From: Halorubrum sp. JWXQ-INN 858
Lineage (GTDB): Archaea; Halobacteriota; Halobacteria; Halobacteriales; Haloferacaceae
NCBI RefSeq assembly: GCF_009806985.1
Contig: NZ_WUAX01000009.1
Span: 124,001 to 188,000 of the forward strand
Reading direction: 5' to 3'
Length of the DNA: 64,000 nucleotides
The notes below the pieces were generated by a model, which ran no database searches, had not been told where the DNA came from, and saw only the letters and a list, made by a program, of their open reading frames with translations. How positions within the stretch are numbered: the stretch's first letter is position 1; the number at the start of each line of letters is the position of its first letter. The position numbers were made by a program, and so were the translations under genes. Of the stretch, positions 35,442 to 43,801 are shown one piece after another.

Positions 35442-36851
35442 CTACGCGCGGAACTCGACACCGGTGAACTCGAACCGAGCCCCTCCCTCGGGTTGGGTGG
35501 TGATCTGCAGATCCCACCCGTGTGCGTCGACGATCTCCTGAACGATCGCCAATCCGAACCCCGTCCCGGTGTCGGAGGTCGAAACCCCCCATTCGAGTAC
35601 CGCTTGGCGTTCGCTCGGTGGGATCCCCGGACCGTCGTCTTTCACGAAAAAGCCCGATCGGTCCTCCGCGAGACCGACCGTAATCGTGACGTCCGCGTCG
35701 CCGTGATCGATGGCGTTTCGAAACAGGTTCTCGAACAGCTGCGCGAGTCTCGTGGCGTTCCCCTCGATGGTGACATCCGCCTCGACGTTGAGGCTCGCCT
35801 CGGGGTGGGCAATGGAGGTCCAGCACCTCTCGGCGAGACCCTGCAACGAGATCGGCTCAACCCCGTCTACTGTTGTCCCGATTCGAGCCAGCTCTAGCAA
35901 ATTCGTGATTATCTGGTCCATCCTCGTCAACGCGTTCGAGACCTTCTCCAGTTCCTGGCTGTCCTCTCTGGATCGGTCGATTTCCAAATAGCCGTGAGCG
36001 ACGTTCCACGGGTTCCGAAGGTCATGAGCAACGACGGAAGAGAACCGATCTAGCCGGGCGTTCTTCCGCTTCAATTCCTGCATCTGCGCTTTCCGATCCG
36101 AGATGTCTCGAGTGTACCCGACGATCCTGGTCACGTCACCGTCTACGACGACCGGTTTGGCGTGTGATTCCACCCACTTTTCATCCAAGCCAGCGGTGTC
36201 GATTCGGTAATCTGCTTGAATGAATTGACCCTCCGAAACACGTTCCATCGCCATCAGCACCCGCTCACGATCGTCGGGATGGATCGCCTGTACGAACGTT
36301 GTCGGGTCGTTTTTAACCGCGTCTACCGGTCGTTCGAAGACCGTCTCATACGCCGAGTTGATGAACAGGACCTCCGTCCAGTCCCCCTCGAATACGTACA
36401 AGACATCGTTAGCCTGTTCGCTCAGTTCGTGAAGGTGCTGTTCGACTTGTTCGGCCCGTTGGACTGCCCGACGTTGCTCCACAGCGGTGACGATCTTGTT
36501 TGCCAGTAGCCCGTACTGTTCCGTGAGAACACCCTTGATCATGTAATCCGTGACGTCAGCACTAATCGCACGGCTTGCGACTTCCTCGCTTCCCGTGTCG
36601 GTGAACAGTATGACCGGCACGTCCGGGATCTCCTTCCGAGCAGCTTCGAGAACTTCTAGGCCCGTTCCATCGCCCAGTTGATAATCACTAACAACGCAAT
36701 CCGTGTCGTCTCCGATCAGGTCGAACCCCTCTTCAACAGAGCGCGCAGCTTGGACGCTGAGCCGTTCGTTCTCACGTTCGAGATTCGCCGCGACCAACCG
36801 GGCAAAATCAGGCTCGTCGTCGAGGTGAACGACCTGGATCGGTTCCGCCAT
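35442..36851 (-). CDS. Receiver-PAS-histidine kinase
   Basis: A 469-residue cytoplasmic sensor. Residues 1-125 are a receiver domain (VVHLDDEPDF acidic pocket, CVVSDYQLGDGTGL phospho-Asp near 57, VILFTDTGSEEVA, VTDYMIKG with the conserved Lys). A PAS domain spans about 145-260 (LYVFEGDWTEVLFINSAYETVF, ending in RIVGYTRDISDRK). The HisKA region carries SSVVAHDLRNPWNVAHGYL and the HATPase N box LFENLFRNAIDHGD, G1 DDGPGIP and G2 GTGFGLAIVQEIV. Input and partner are unknown. Base composition is visibly lower in GC than flanking genes, which with the adjacent transposon remnant and tRNA suggests acquisition. Confidence 0.93.
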   Translation of the reverse strand: MAEPIQVVHLDDEPDFARLVAANLERENERLSVQAARSVEEGFDLIGDDTDCVVSDYQLGDGTGLEVLEAARKEIPDVPVILFTDTGSEEVASRAISADVTDYMIKGVLTEQYGLLANKIVTAVEQRRAVQRAEQVEQHLHELSEQANDVLYVFEGDWTEVLFINSAYETVFERPVDAVKNDPTTFVQAIHPDDRERVLMAMERVSEGQFIQADYRIDTAGLDEKWVESHAKPVVVDGDVTRIVGYTRDISDRKAQMQELKRKNARLDRFSSVVAHDLRNPWNVAHGYLEIDRSREDSQELEKVSNALTRMDQIITNLLELARIGTTVDGVEPISLQGLAERCWTSIAHPEASLNVEADVTIEGNATRLAQLFENLFRNAIDHGDADVTITVGLAEDRSGFFVKDDGPGIPPSERQAVLEWGVSTSDTGTGFGLAIVQEIVDAHGWDLQITTQPEGGARFEFTGVEFRA

Positions 36852-36978
36852 GGGAAATAGCGCGTTTGGAAATAGATAAAAACACGCTTGCGAGGTTCCT
36901 CAGACGTGTGATCGATTGGCTCGATCTCAGTAGTACGATCCGTCGATCTGCGGTGACTCGTGCCGGACGGGTTGATAA

Positions 36979-37151
36979 ATGAATGCCGACCCGGCCATCG
37001 ACGATCCTCGTGAGCTCGTCGACGTGAACGCGTGTGAAGCCGTACGGCGATCGCCCGCCGCAGTCGAGGCGGTCGCTCGTGGGTTGTAGAATACGAAGTT
37101 AGGTGGCTGGGGAGTTCCCGGCCCCTAACACGCCACGGCAAAGAGCCGTGG
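36979..37151 (+). mobile_element. Probable decayed 3' end of an IS1341/IS605-type tnpB element
   Basis: A 36-codon open frame (36979-37089) ends VDVNACEAVRRSPAAVEAVARGL, which resembles the last residues of haloarchaeal TnpB proteins as I remember them. After its stop come a G/C-rich imperfect hairpin (GGCTGGGGA...CCCGGCCCC, about 37104-37125) and a perfect one, CCACGGC-AAAGA-GCCGTGG (37133-37151), as at the right end of such elements. No upstream tnpB sequence remains. It lies 10 bp from tRNA-Ile. The assignment is from memory, not alignment; the hairpin could instead belong to the tRNA trailer. Confidence 0.42.
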
Positions 37152-37161
37152 ACGCTGTAGG

Positions 37162-37235
37162 TGGGCCAACACGGATTTGAACCGTGGACCTCCCGGTTAT
37201 CAGCCGAGCGCTCAACCTGACTGAGCTATTGGCCC
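37162..37235 (-). tRNA. tRNA-Ile(GAU)
   Basis: A 74-nt gene that folds into a full cloverleaf. The acceptor stem GGGCCAA pairs with TTGGCCC, with discriminator A. D arm GCTC/GAGC, anticodon stem CTCGG/CCGGG (one T-G pair) with loop CTGATAA giving anticodon GAU (isoleucine AUC/AUU), and T stem CACGG/CCGTG with loop TTCAAAT. CCA is not encoded and no intron is present. A minus-strand TATA-like CCCTTAAAC (37269-37277) lies about 35-40 bp upstream. Its 3' end faces the probable transposon remnant. Confidence 0.97.
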
Positions 37236-37338
37236 AGGTGAGCGCATTCAGTCGTTGCGCGGGTAGCAGTTTAAGGGTTTCCTTTCGTGAGCGCCCCCGC
37301 CGTCGGTCGGTTTCGGGAGTCGTTCACACGCCGCGCGC

Positions 37339-38046
37339 TCACTCGCGACCGTCGCCCCGACGGTTCCCACCGCGGTCTCCGCCAGCGTCGTCGCCATCGC
37401 CATCAGTATCGTCGCCGTCGATCCCGTCGTTCCCCTCCTCGACGGTGAAGTCCACGTCGACGACGTCGTCGCGGTCCGCACCGCGGCCGCCGGAGCTGCC
37501 GGAGCCGCCGCGAGCGCCACCGTCGTCGAGGTCGAACGAGTCGTTCGGACAGCTCCCGGGGCCGGCGGGGCCGAAACCGCCGCCGAAGTCGCCGCCGAAC
37601 CCGGCGGGGCCGTCGCCGTCGCCGCTCGGGAACCCGCCGACGTACACGTTCCCGGTGGTGAACCCGTCCGTCTCGCGATCGATGTACGGCACGACGACGT
37701 ACTTCTTGAGCGCCATCCGGATCGGGACCCGCGAGAGCGGAAGTGCGAGCAGGAACCCGATGGCGTCCGTGACGAGCCCGGGCGTGAGCAGCAGCGCGCC
37801 GGCCGCGATCAGGAGGCCGCCGTCGAGCAGTTCGTCCGTCGGGGGCTCCCCGCGGGCGAGCTTGCGCTGCATCCGACCCAGCGTGGCGCGTCCCTCCGCG
37901 CGCAGGAGGAGCATGCCGAGGACCGCCGTCAACACGACGAGCGCGACCGTGAGGACGGCCCCGAGCCGCGTCGCGACGTAGATCAGGAACAGCGCGTCCA
38001 CGAGGGGGACGACGAGGAGTAACGCGAGCAGCGTTCGCGGGCGCAT
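37339..38046 (-). CDS. fxsA: FxsA-family membrane protein
   Basis: A 235-residue protein. Residues 1-150 form the FxsA domain with three to four hydrophobic segments (LLALLLVVPLVDALFLIYVA, VLTVALVVLTAVLGMLLLR, and DGGLLIAAGALLLTPGLVTD with the conserved GALLLTPG-TD motif). FxsA overexpression in E. coli suppresses phage exclusion by F factor; the native role is unknown. The last 90 residues are a Gly/Asp-rich tail that bacterial members lack. The start at 38046 is chosen because MRPRTLLALLLVVPLVD is the family N terminus and longer readings overlap the divergent DUF1405 promoter. Confidence 0.88.
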   Translation of the reverse strand: MRPRTLLALLLVVPLVDALFLIYVATRLGAVLTVALVVLTAVLGMLLLRAEGRATLGRMQRKLARGEPPTDELLDGGLLIAAGALLLTPGLVTDAIGFLLALPLSRVPIRMALKKYVVVPYIDRETDGFTTGNVYVGGFPSGDGDGPAGFGGDFGGGFGPAGPGSCPNDSFDLDDGGARGGSGSSGGRGADRDDVVDVDFTVEEGNDGIDGDDTDGDGDDAGGDRGGNRRGDGRE

Positions 38047-38182
38047 ACCCTCGCTTCCGGGCGGGCACCCATAGCCCTTTTCGTCGCGGACGGCCCGCGA
38101 CACGGTTCGAGCCGTGATCACTACCTCGAACGCGCTCGTCCGCGACCGCCACGGCTTTGAGCGACGGGGGCGACCCCACCGC

Positions 38183-38893
38183 ATGGACCTCGTCGGCGCG
38201 CTCGGTCGCGACCCGCCAGAACGCGACTCGTTGCCTCGATGGGCCGCGCCCCTCCCGGCCGCGCTGGAGGACGTCGCCTATCGGTTCGTCTGGGTCATCG
38301 TCGCGATCAACCTCGCCGGCACCGCCTTCGGCTTCTGGTACTACCGGTTCCAGTTCGGCCGCGTCCCCCCGGAGCTGTGGGCGTTCGTCCCCGACAGCCC
38401 GCTCGCGACGCTGTTTATCGCCCTGGCGCTCGCGTCGTGGGCGGTCGGGAAGCCGAACGACACCCTCGCGGCGCTCGCGTTCGTCGGGAACATCAAGCTC
38501 GGACTGTGGACCCCCTACGTGCTCGTCGTCTTCGCGCCCGGCTTCCTGGCGACGTCGTCGACCCCGATGTACGCGTTCCTGCTCGTGAGCCACCTCGGCA
38601 TGGCGCTGCAGGCGTTCGTCCTCCACCGGATGACCGACTTCCCCCTCAAGGCGGTCGCGGTCGCCGGCGCGTGGTACACCGTCGACCTCCTCATGGACTA
38701 CTTCGTCCCGGTGATCGGTGACGTCACCCATACGTCCCTCCCGTACGCCGGCGGCGAGCCGTGGTTCACGACGACGGTCCTGCAGGTCGCCGCGGCCGGC
38801 GCGGTGGTGTTGACGGTAGTCCCGCTCTGTCTCGCGCTCGGAACCCGGATCGCCACGCTCCGGACCCGCCACCGTCCCCACCCCCACGACTGA
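38183..38893 (+). CDS. DUF1405 integral membrane protein
   Basis: A 236-residue membrane protein of the DUF1405 family, found in archaea and Bacillus-type bacteria, function unknown. Six to seven hydrophobic segments are visible; family features include NLAGTAFGFWYYRFQF, FVPDSPLATLFIALAL, NIKLGLWTPYVL and AWYTVDLLMDYFVP. The C terminus is basic (RTRHRPHPHD). The ATG at 38183 is preferred to an in-frame ATG at 38114, as the family-like sequence begins there. It is divergent from fxsA. Confidence 0.88.
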   Translation: MDLVGALGRDPPERDSLPRWAAPLPAALEDVAYRFVWVIVAINLAGTAFGFWYYRFQFGRVPPELWAFVPDSPLATLFIALALASWAVGKPNDTLAALAFVGNIKLGLWTPYVLVVFAPGFLATSSTPMYAFLLVSHLGMALQAFVLHRMTDFPLKAVAVAGAWYTVDLLMDYFVPVIGDVTHTSLPYAGGEPWFTTTVLQVAAAGAVVLTVVPLCLALGTRIATLRTRHRPHPHD

Positions 38894-39053
38894 TCCGCGT
38901 TCAGCATGCGGCGCGGTCGAACACCCCGCCCGTATCGGAGGCGACACGCGATCGAACGCTTGACCAGCACCAGCTGCGGCGCGGAGCGCGGGGCACGGGG
39001 TGTGCACCCGCGACACGGCGCGTTTTATCCCGCTCCGTCGCCTTCCATGCGAT

Positions 39054-40100
39054 ATGAGTGCGTACGACGCGATATCGGACCTCACGGTGACGGTCGAATC
39101 CGTCGCCCGGAGGCGGTACTCCGCGGCGACGACGAGCGGGTTCGAGCGGACGACGACGGAGTTCAGGCTCGCGGGCGAGGGCGTGACCGGCCGCGGCGAG
39201 GACGTCGGCTACGACGCTGCCGACCACGACGCGCTCGCGGCGACCGACCCGATAGACCTCGAGGGGGAGTGGACGATCGCCGAACTCTCGGCGGTCCTCG
39301 ACGAACGCGACCTCTTCGCGGGCGGGGGCCCGGAGCGGGAGAGTGCCCGCGCCTATCGACGGTGGGCCGTCGAGAGCGCCGCGCTCGATCTCGGGCTCCG
39401 ACAGGCGGGCGTGAGCCTCGGCGAGCGCCTCGGGATCGAACCCGACCCGGTCCGGTTCGTCGTCTCGACGCGCCTCGGCGACCCGCCCACGACCGACCGG
39501 GTCGAGGAGCTGCTCGCGCTCGATGCGGACCTGGAGTTCAAGCTCGACCCGACGCCCGACTGGCCCAGCGAGGCGTTCGTCAGGCTCCGTGAGACCGACG
39601 CCGTTCGAGTGCTTGATTTAAAGGGGTGGTACGAGGGAACCGACGTGGACGTCCCCGCCGACCCGGAGCTGTACCGCGACGTCCTCGCGGCCTTCCCGAC
39701 GGCGGTCGTCGAGGACGCCGCCTTCACGCCCGAGACGACGCCGCTCCTGGAACCGCAGGCGGACCGGCTCGCCTTCGACTACCCGATCGACGGCGTCGAG
39801 AGCCTGCGAGCGCTGCCGGTCGAGCCGGGGTGGTGTAACGTGAAGCCGTCGCGGTTCGGCACCCTCGAATCGCTGTTCGAGACGATCGCGTACTGCGAGC
39901 GAGAGGGCATCACGATGTACGGTGGCGGGCAGTTCGAGCTGGCGAGCGGGCGGACGGCGATACAGACGCTCGCCGCGCTGTACTACCCGGACGCACCAAA
40001 CGACGTCGCTCCCGGCGCGTTCAACGACCCGGACGCGTCGCCGCCGTATCCGACGAGCCCGATCGCGCCCGCCGACGCCGCGGTCGGCTTCGAGTTTTAA
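39054..40100 (+). CDS. Enolase-superfamily enzyme (MLE/OSBS-like)
   Basis: A 348-residue member of the muconate-lactonising/o-succinylbenzoate-synthase branch of the enolase superfamily. After an N-terminal capping domain, the barrel shows DLEFKLDPTPDW (where relatives have K-x-K; here K-x-D), metal ligands in VRVLDLKG, AVVEDAAF and LAFDYPID, then WCNVKPSRFGTLES (second catalytic Lys) and MYGGGQFELASGR. The altered first lysine pair means the reaction cannot be assigned by homology. A TATA-like GTTTTATCC (39022-39030) lies about 27 bp before the ATG, consistent with leaderless expression. It converges with engB, 29 bp between stops. Confidence 0.82.
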   Translation: MSAYDAISDLTVTVESVARRRYSAATTSGFERTTTEFRLAGEGVTGRGEDVGYDAADHDALAATDPIDLEGEWTIAELSAVLDERDLFAGGGPERESARAYRRWAVESAALDLGLRQAGVSLGERLGIEPDPVRFVVSTRLGDPPTTDRVEELLALDADLEFKLDPTPDWPSEAFVRLRETDAVRVLDLKGWYEGTDVDVPADPELYRDVLAAFPTAVVEDAAFTPETTPLLEPQADRLAFDYPIDGVESLRALPVEPGWCNVKPSRFGTLESLFETIAYCEREGITMYGGGQFELASGRTAIQTLAALYYPDAPNDVAPGAFNDPDASPPYPTSPIAPADAAVGFEF

Positions 40101-40129
40101 AAGCCGTCCTCGGGAGACGAACGCAAACG

Positions 40130-40756
40130 TTAGGAGACGAACTTCAACAGGTCGTCGCGACTGTGTGCGTGGAACCGATCGCGGAGGCACTCCTCCAGCG
40201 CGTCGATGTCGCCGCGTTTCGCACAGATCGGCGCGATCGTGTCGGACCACTGTTGCCACGGCGGGTAGAGCCCGAGGCGGTCACAGATGTCGTCGAGCCG
40301 CTCGTCGAGGTCGTCGATCTTGTCCGTCTTGTTCACGGCGACGATCGGTTCGATCCCGATCTCCTGGAGGAAGCCGAACATCTCGACGTCGTGGGGGATG
40401 TTGCCGCGCTCGCGGTGGCGGTCGATGATCTCGACGGCCGACTTGCCGTCGACGACGACGACGCCGGCGAGAATGTCGTCGGCGTGCGCCTCGAGGTACT
40501 GGACGATGTCCGTCTTGATCTCCTCGCGGCGGTCGGCCTCGACGCCGGACATGAACCCGAACCCCGGGAGATCGGTGAACATGAACGACTCGCTCGCCCA
40601 GTCGTAGTGGTTCGGCTTGCGGGTGACGCCCGGCTTCCCCCCCGTCGAGAAGTCGTGGCCCGTCAGCTCGCGCATCACCGTCGATTTGCCGACGTTCGAC
40701 CGTCCGACCAGCACGACTTCGGCGTCGCGGGCGGGCCGGTCTTCGTACTTGAACAT
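40130..40756 (-). CDS. engB: GTP-binding protein EngB
   Basis: A 208-residue EngB/YihA GTPase, which in bacteria is needed for large ribosomal subunit assembly. G motifs are in order: [20 protein letters not shown] (G1), [12 protein letters not shown] (G2), [10 protein letters not shown] (G3), [13 protein letters not shown] (G4). Length is normal. A minus-strand TATA element (CGTTTAAAAGG, about 40780-40790) lies 25-34 bp before the ATG, indicating a leaderless gene. No partner gene is linked. Confidence 0.94.
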   Translation of the reverse strand: MFKYEDRPARDAEVVLVGRSNVGKSTVMRELTGHDFSTGGKPGVTRKPNHYDWASESFMFTDLPGFGFMSGVEADRREEIKTDIVQYLEAHADDILAGVVVVDGKSAVEIIDRHRERGNIPHDVEMFGFLQEIGIEPIVAVNKTDKIDDLDERLDDICDRLGLYPPWQQWSDTIAPICAKRGDIDALEECLRDRFHAHSRDDLLKFVS

Positions 40757-40847
40757 AGCCGTAGGTGCGGGTCTCAGCCTTTTAAACGGCGCGACGGAAG
40801 CGTGGTGCGGCGGGGTCGGACGGCGGGGCGCACCGAGGGAGCGACCG

Positions 40848-41549
40848 CTACGGGATGGTTTCGGTCGCGTCGTCGACGGCGGAGCCGGGCGTCGACAGCC
40901 GATCGCTCTGGTCCGCGAACGCCGTCCCGAACATGCGGAACACCGCGACTTGCCCGTAGAACTGGAGGAACGGGACGAGGAGCAGTCCGACGATCGTCAC
41001 CGCGAGCACGCCGGTCGCGATCCAGAGGACGAACGTGACGACGAGCGGCATCAGCACCGCCACGAGGTACTCGACGCTGAGCAGCGTCGGCTTCAACAGC
41101 GACGGGTCGAACGCCGCTTTGGCGTTCCCCTCGACCGCGTAGGCGGTGAGCGCCGCGGGCACCGCGTAGTACACGACGAAGATCACCGGGAGGAACCCGA
41201 GCGCCGCCAGCAGGCCGAGGCCGCCGATGAGCGCGCCCGCGTCGCCGCCGATCGCCCCACCCGTCCCGATGACCAGGACGACGAAGACGCCGTACGCGAT
41301 CATCGGGAGGAGCGTGTACGCCAACCCGATCACCGTCGCGACGATCCCGCGTACGAGCAGCGTCCCCCAGTCGGTGAACTCCGGCGGGGTGTCCGACCCG
41401 GCGACGGTCGACTCCAGCACCTCGACGAGGTAGCCCAACAGCAGGAACCCCGGGATCACGAGCCACGAGAAGAACCCGAGGACGCCGCCGATGATCACGC
41501 GTCCGATCCAGTCGCCGCGTACGGGGTACGACAGTCCGTCTTCGAGCAT
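40848..41549 (-). CDS. DUF4013 membrane protein
   Basis: A 233-residue membrane protein fitting the DUF4013 family of archaeal and bacterial proteins, function unknown. [22 protein letters not shown] is the family start; five to six hydrophobic segments follow, including [20 protein letters not shown] and [35 protein letters not shown] between them is typical of the family. Minus-strand TATA-like CGTTTAATCG (41573-41582) lies about 28 bp upstream. Confidence 0.85.
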   Translation of the reverse strand: MLEDGLSYPVRGDWIGRVIIGGVLGFFSWLVIPGFLLLGYLVEVLESTVAGSDTPPEFTDWGTLLVRGIVATVIGLAYTLLPMIAYGVFVVLVIGTGGAIGGDAGALIGGLGLLAALGFLPVIFVVYYAVPAALTAYAVEGNAKAAFDPSLLKPTLLSVEYLVAVLMPLVVTFVLWIATGVLAVTIVGLLLVPFLQFYGQVAVFRMFGTAFADQSDRLSTPGSAVDDATETIP

Positions 41550-41720
41550 ACTGTACGCGCACAGAGGAGACTCGATTAAACGTTCCGTCGGACGCCGATC
41601 GGGCCGGCAGTGCTGGATCCCCGCGGTCCGGGTCTCAGAAGGAGCCGTCGGCTGTAAAGAGACGCGGACCGCAGGGATCGTCGCTGTCGCCGCCGACTCG
41701 CCGATGAGCGTCGTCGACGC

Positions 41721-41963
41721 TCACAGCAGCAGCGAGATGACCGCCAGCACGAGGAAGATTATCACGAGCCACTTCGCGACCGTCATGCTGACGCCGGCGA
41801 CGCCGCGTGCGCCGAGGACCGCGGCGACGATCGCCAACAGGAAAAAGAGGAGCGCCAGCTCGAGGAACCCGCCGGAGAACTGGGCGGGGGCCGCCGTCGC
41901 CGTCGACGTCGCGTCCGACCAGAGGCTCGATACGACCGCCGCCGTCGTCGCTGTCTCGACCAT
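41721..41963 (-). CDS. DUF1328 small membrane protein
   Basis: An 80-residue protein with two hydrophobic segments in the C-terminal half ([22 protein letters not shown] and [21 protein letters not shown]), matching DUF1328 proteins (small two-helix membrane proteins with the [16 protein letters not shown] pattern). Function unknown. The start at 41963 is preferred over an in-frame ATG at 42005, which would add 14 polar residues not expected in the family. Confidence 0.85.
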   Translation of the reverse strand: MVETATTAAVVSSLWSDATSTATAAPAQFSGGFLELALLFFLLAIVAAVLGARGVAGVSMTVAKWLVIIFLVLAVISLLL

Positions 41964-42133
41964 ACTCCACGTGAGGCCTCGCGGACGTATCGTTACGATC
42001 CTCATATTCCGGTTACGGCGACCCGATCGGCGCGTATGGTCGCCATACGGACACCGTGTGGCGGGGTCCGAGCTGCGACGGGGGGCCCATCGGGCATCGA
42101 CGGCTATTCGTGGCGACGGTCCCGATCCATCCC

Positions 42134-42775
42134 ATGCTCAGGTACGTGACGACCAACGCGGGGAAGGTCCGCGAAGCGGAGAGCTACCTCGCCAAGGGGT
42201 CGGTCAGCCAGCTCGACTTCGACTACACCGAGATCCAGGCGGGATCGCTCGGGCCGATCGCGGCACGAGGGGCGCGTGAGGCGTACCGTCACGCCGACGA
42301 ACCCGTACTCGTCGACGACGCCGGGCTGTTCATCGAGGCGCTTGACGGGTTCCCCGGACCCTACTCCGCGTACGTCGAGGACACGCTCGGGATCGACCGC
42401 GTCCGCGAGCTCGCGCGGGACCTCGAGGACCCGCGGGCCGCGTTCCGATGTACCCTCGCGTACTGTGACGGCGAGGGCTTCGCGGCGAGTCCCGACGCCG
42501 TCGACCGCGGAGACCGAGCCGCGGCCGCCGCGGCCGGTCCCACGGACGCGGACGGCTCAAACGAGCGGGAGCCGGCGGCCCTCCCGGTGAAGCTGTTCGA
42601 GGGGTACGTCCCCGGCCGGATCGTCTCGCCCCGCGGCGACGGCGGGTTCGGCTACGACCCGATCTTCGAGCACGGCGACGAGACGTTCGCCGAGATGGAC
42701 ACGGAACGGAAGAACGCGGTCTCCCATCGCGGTCGGGCGCTGGAGAAGTTCGCCGAGTGGTACGCCGACCGGTAG
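42134..42775 (+). CDS. rdgB: XTP/dITP diphosphatase (RdgB/HAM1)
   Basis: A 213-residue house-cleaning pyrophosphatase that hydrolyses ITP, dITP and XTP to monophosphates and so keeps deaminated purines out of nucleic acids. Motifs: [16 protein letters not shown] at the N terminus, [41 protein letters not shown], and [13 protein letters not shown]. An insertion of about 35 residues ([18 protein letters not shown]) lies in the middle and is low-complexity. The start at 42134 gives the family N terminus; a longer reading is arginine-rich and unlikely. Confidence 0.94.
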   Translation: MLRYVTTNAGKVREAESYLAKGSVSQLDFDYTEIQAGSLGPIAARGAREAYRHADEPVLVDDAGLFIEALDGFPGPYSAYVEDTLGIDRVRELARDLEDPRAAFRCTLAYCDGEGFAASPDAVDRGDRAAAAAAGPTDADGSNEREPAALPVKLFEGYVPGRIVSPRGDGGFGYDPIFEHGDETFAEMDTERKNAVSHRGRALEKFAEWYADR

Positions 42776-43072
42776 TTCCGTCGTCCCTCGTGCTCGGGTT
42801 TATCCGGGATACCGCCACAAACCGTTCCGTGCCCTTCCGAGCCGTCCCGGCACGGGAAGCGGGTGTGTGACACGTCGTGTCGGGACAGAGACCGTGTCGC
42901 CTGTTCGCCACGCCGTCAAACCGCCGGACCGTCGGGCTGCCGAGCTACCGAGCTACCGATCTGGCGAATCGCTCGGTTCCACCTGTCTTCTCCGTCCTCC
43001 CCGTTCCTCACACCTCTCCGCCGCACTATCGGGCTCCGAGCGGGTCCGTTCGGAACGATCGGAACCGGGCTC

Positions 43073-43801
43073 CTATCGTGGTTCTCTGTCCGGGCCGGGA
43101 TACGACCCACCCACGGCCGACGGGTAGAGCCGTTCCGGCGAGAACACCGCCGCGAACGCGTGAGGGTCGCGAACGCTCACCGGCAGCCGCTTCCGGAGGC
43201 CCGCTGCGGTCCGTGCGCCCGTCAGCGACGGGTCGAGGGTGACGACCTGCATCGCGCCACCGCGGTACGCCGACGCGAGCGCGGGGTGGTCGCCCGCCGG
43301 GTGGTCCACCGGCTCCCGCCATCGAGAGATCGTCCGTCGCCAGTCCGCCGCGAGCCCCTCGTCGGCCACCGACGCGATCACGGCCGTCGCGTCCGCGAGG
43401 AGCGCGTCGCTCGCGACGAGCGTCGTCCACGAGTGTGACCGGAGGACGTCGAGCGCGGCGCGGGCATCGCCCCCCACCAACAAGTCCGCCGCGAGAACGT
43501 CCGCGTCGGCGACGACGCGCGCGGGACTCGGATCCGGCCGGCCCGTCACGTTCGAGCCGGCCGGTCCAGTCGTGTCGCGGTCGCTTTCGGCGTCGCGGTC
43601 GTCACGGTCGCCATCGTCGTCAGGCCCCTCACCGCCGCCACCGTCGTCAGACCGGTTGCGCGTCCCCGTTCGTCGCTCCGCGAGTACGGATCGGATCGCG
43701 TCCTCGTCGACGTCGTAGCCGGCCGCCCGCTCGAACAGTTCCGCGAAGGTCGTGGGGTGATCGTCGCGTTCCACGACGGATCGGTCACGCGCCACGGTCA
43801 T
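43073..43801 (-). CDS. PIN-like domain protein
   Basis: A 242-residue haloarchaeal protein. The N-terminal 45 residues include TTFAELFERAAGYDVDEDAI. A charged linker (DDDGDRDDRDAESDRD) follows. Residues about 95-240 look like a PIN-type nuclease fold: RVVADADVLAADLLVGG, WTTLVASDALLADA, and GDHPALASAYRGGAMQVVTLDPSL with the acidic positions expected at strand ends. RNase activity is inferred only. The ATG at 43801 overlaps the end of the MOT1-like transporter gene by 17 nt; in-frame GTG codons downstream would shorten it by a few residues. A PIN toxin is unlikely because no antitoxin-like gene adjoins it. Confidence 0.7.
   Translation of the reverse strand: MTVARDRSVVERDDHPTTFAELFERAAGYDVDEDAIRSVLAERRTGTRNRSDDGGGGEGPDDDGDRDDRDAESDRDTTGPAGSNVTGRPDPSPARVVADADVLAADLLVGGDARAALDVLRSHSWTTLVASDALLADATAVIASVADEGLAADWRRTISRWREPVDHPAGDHPALASAYRGGAMQVVTLDPSLTGARTAAGLRKRLPVSVRDPHAFAAVFSPERLYPSAVGGSYPGPDREPR

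Noticed and set aside
37133..37235. Attachment-site duplication of the tRNA-Ile 3' end
   Set aside because: I looked for a second copy of the tRNA T-arm/acceptor sequence between 35.4 and 37.2 kb and found none.
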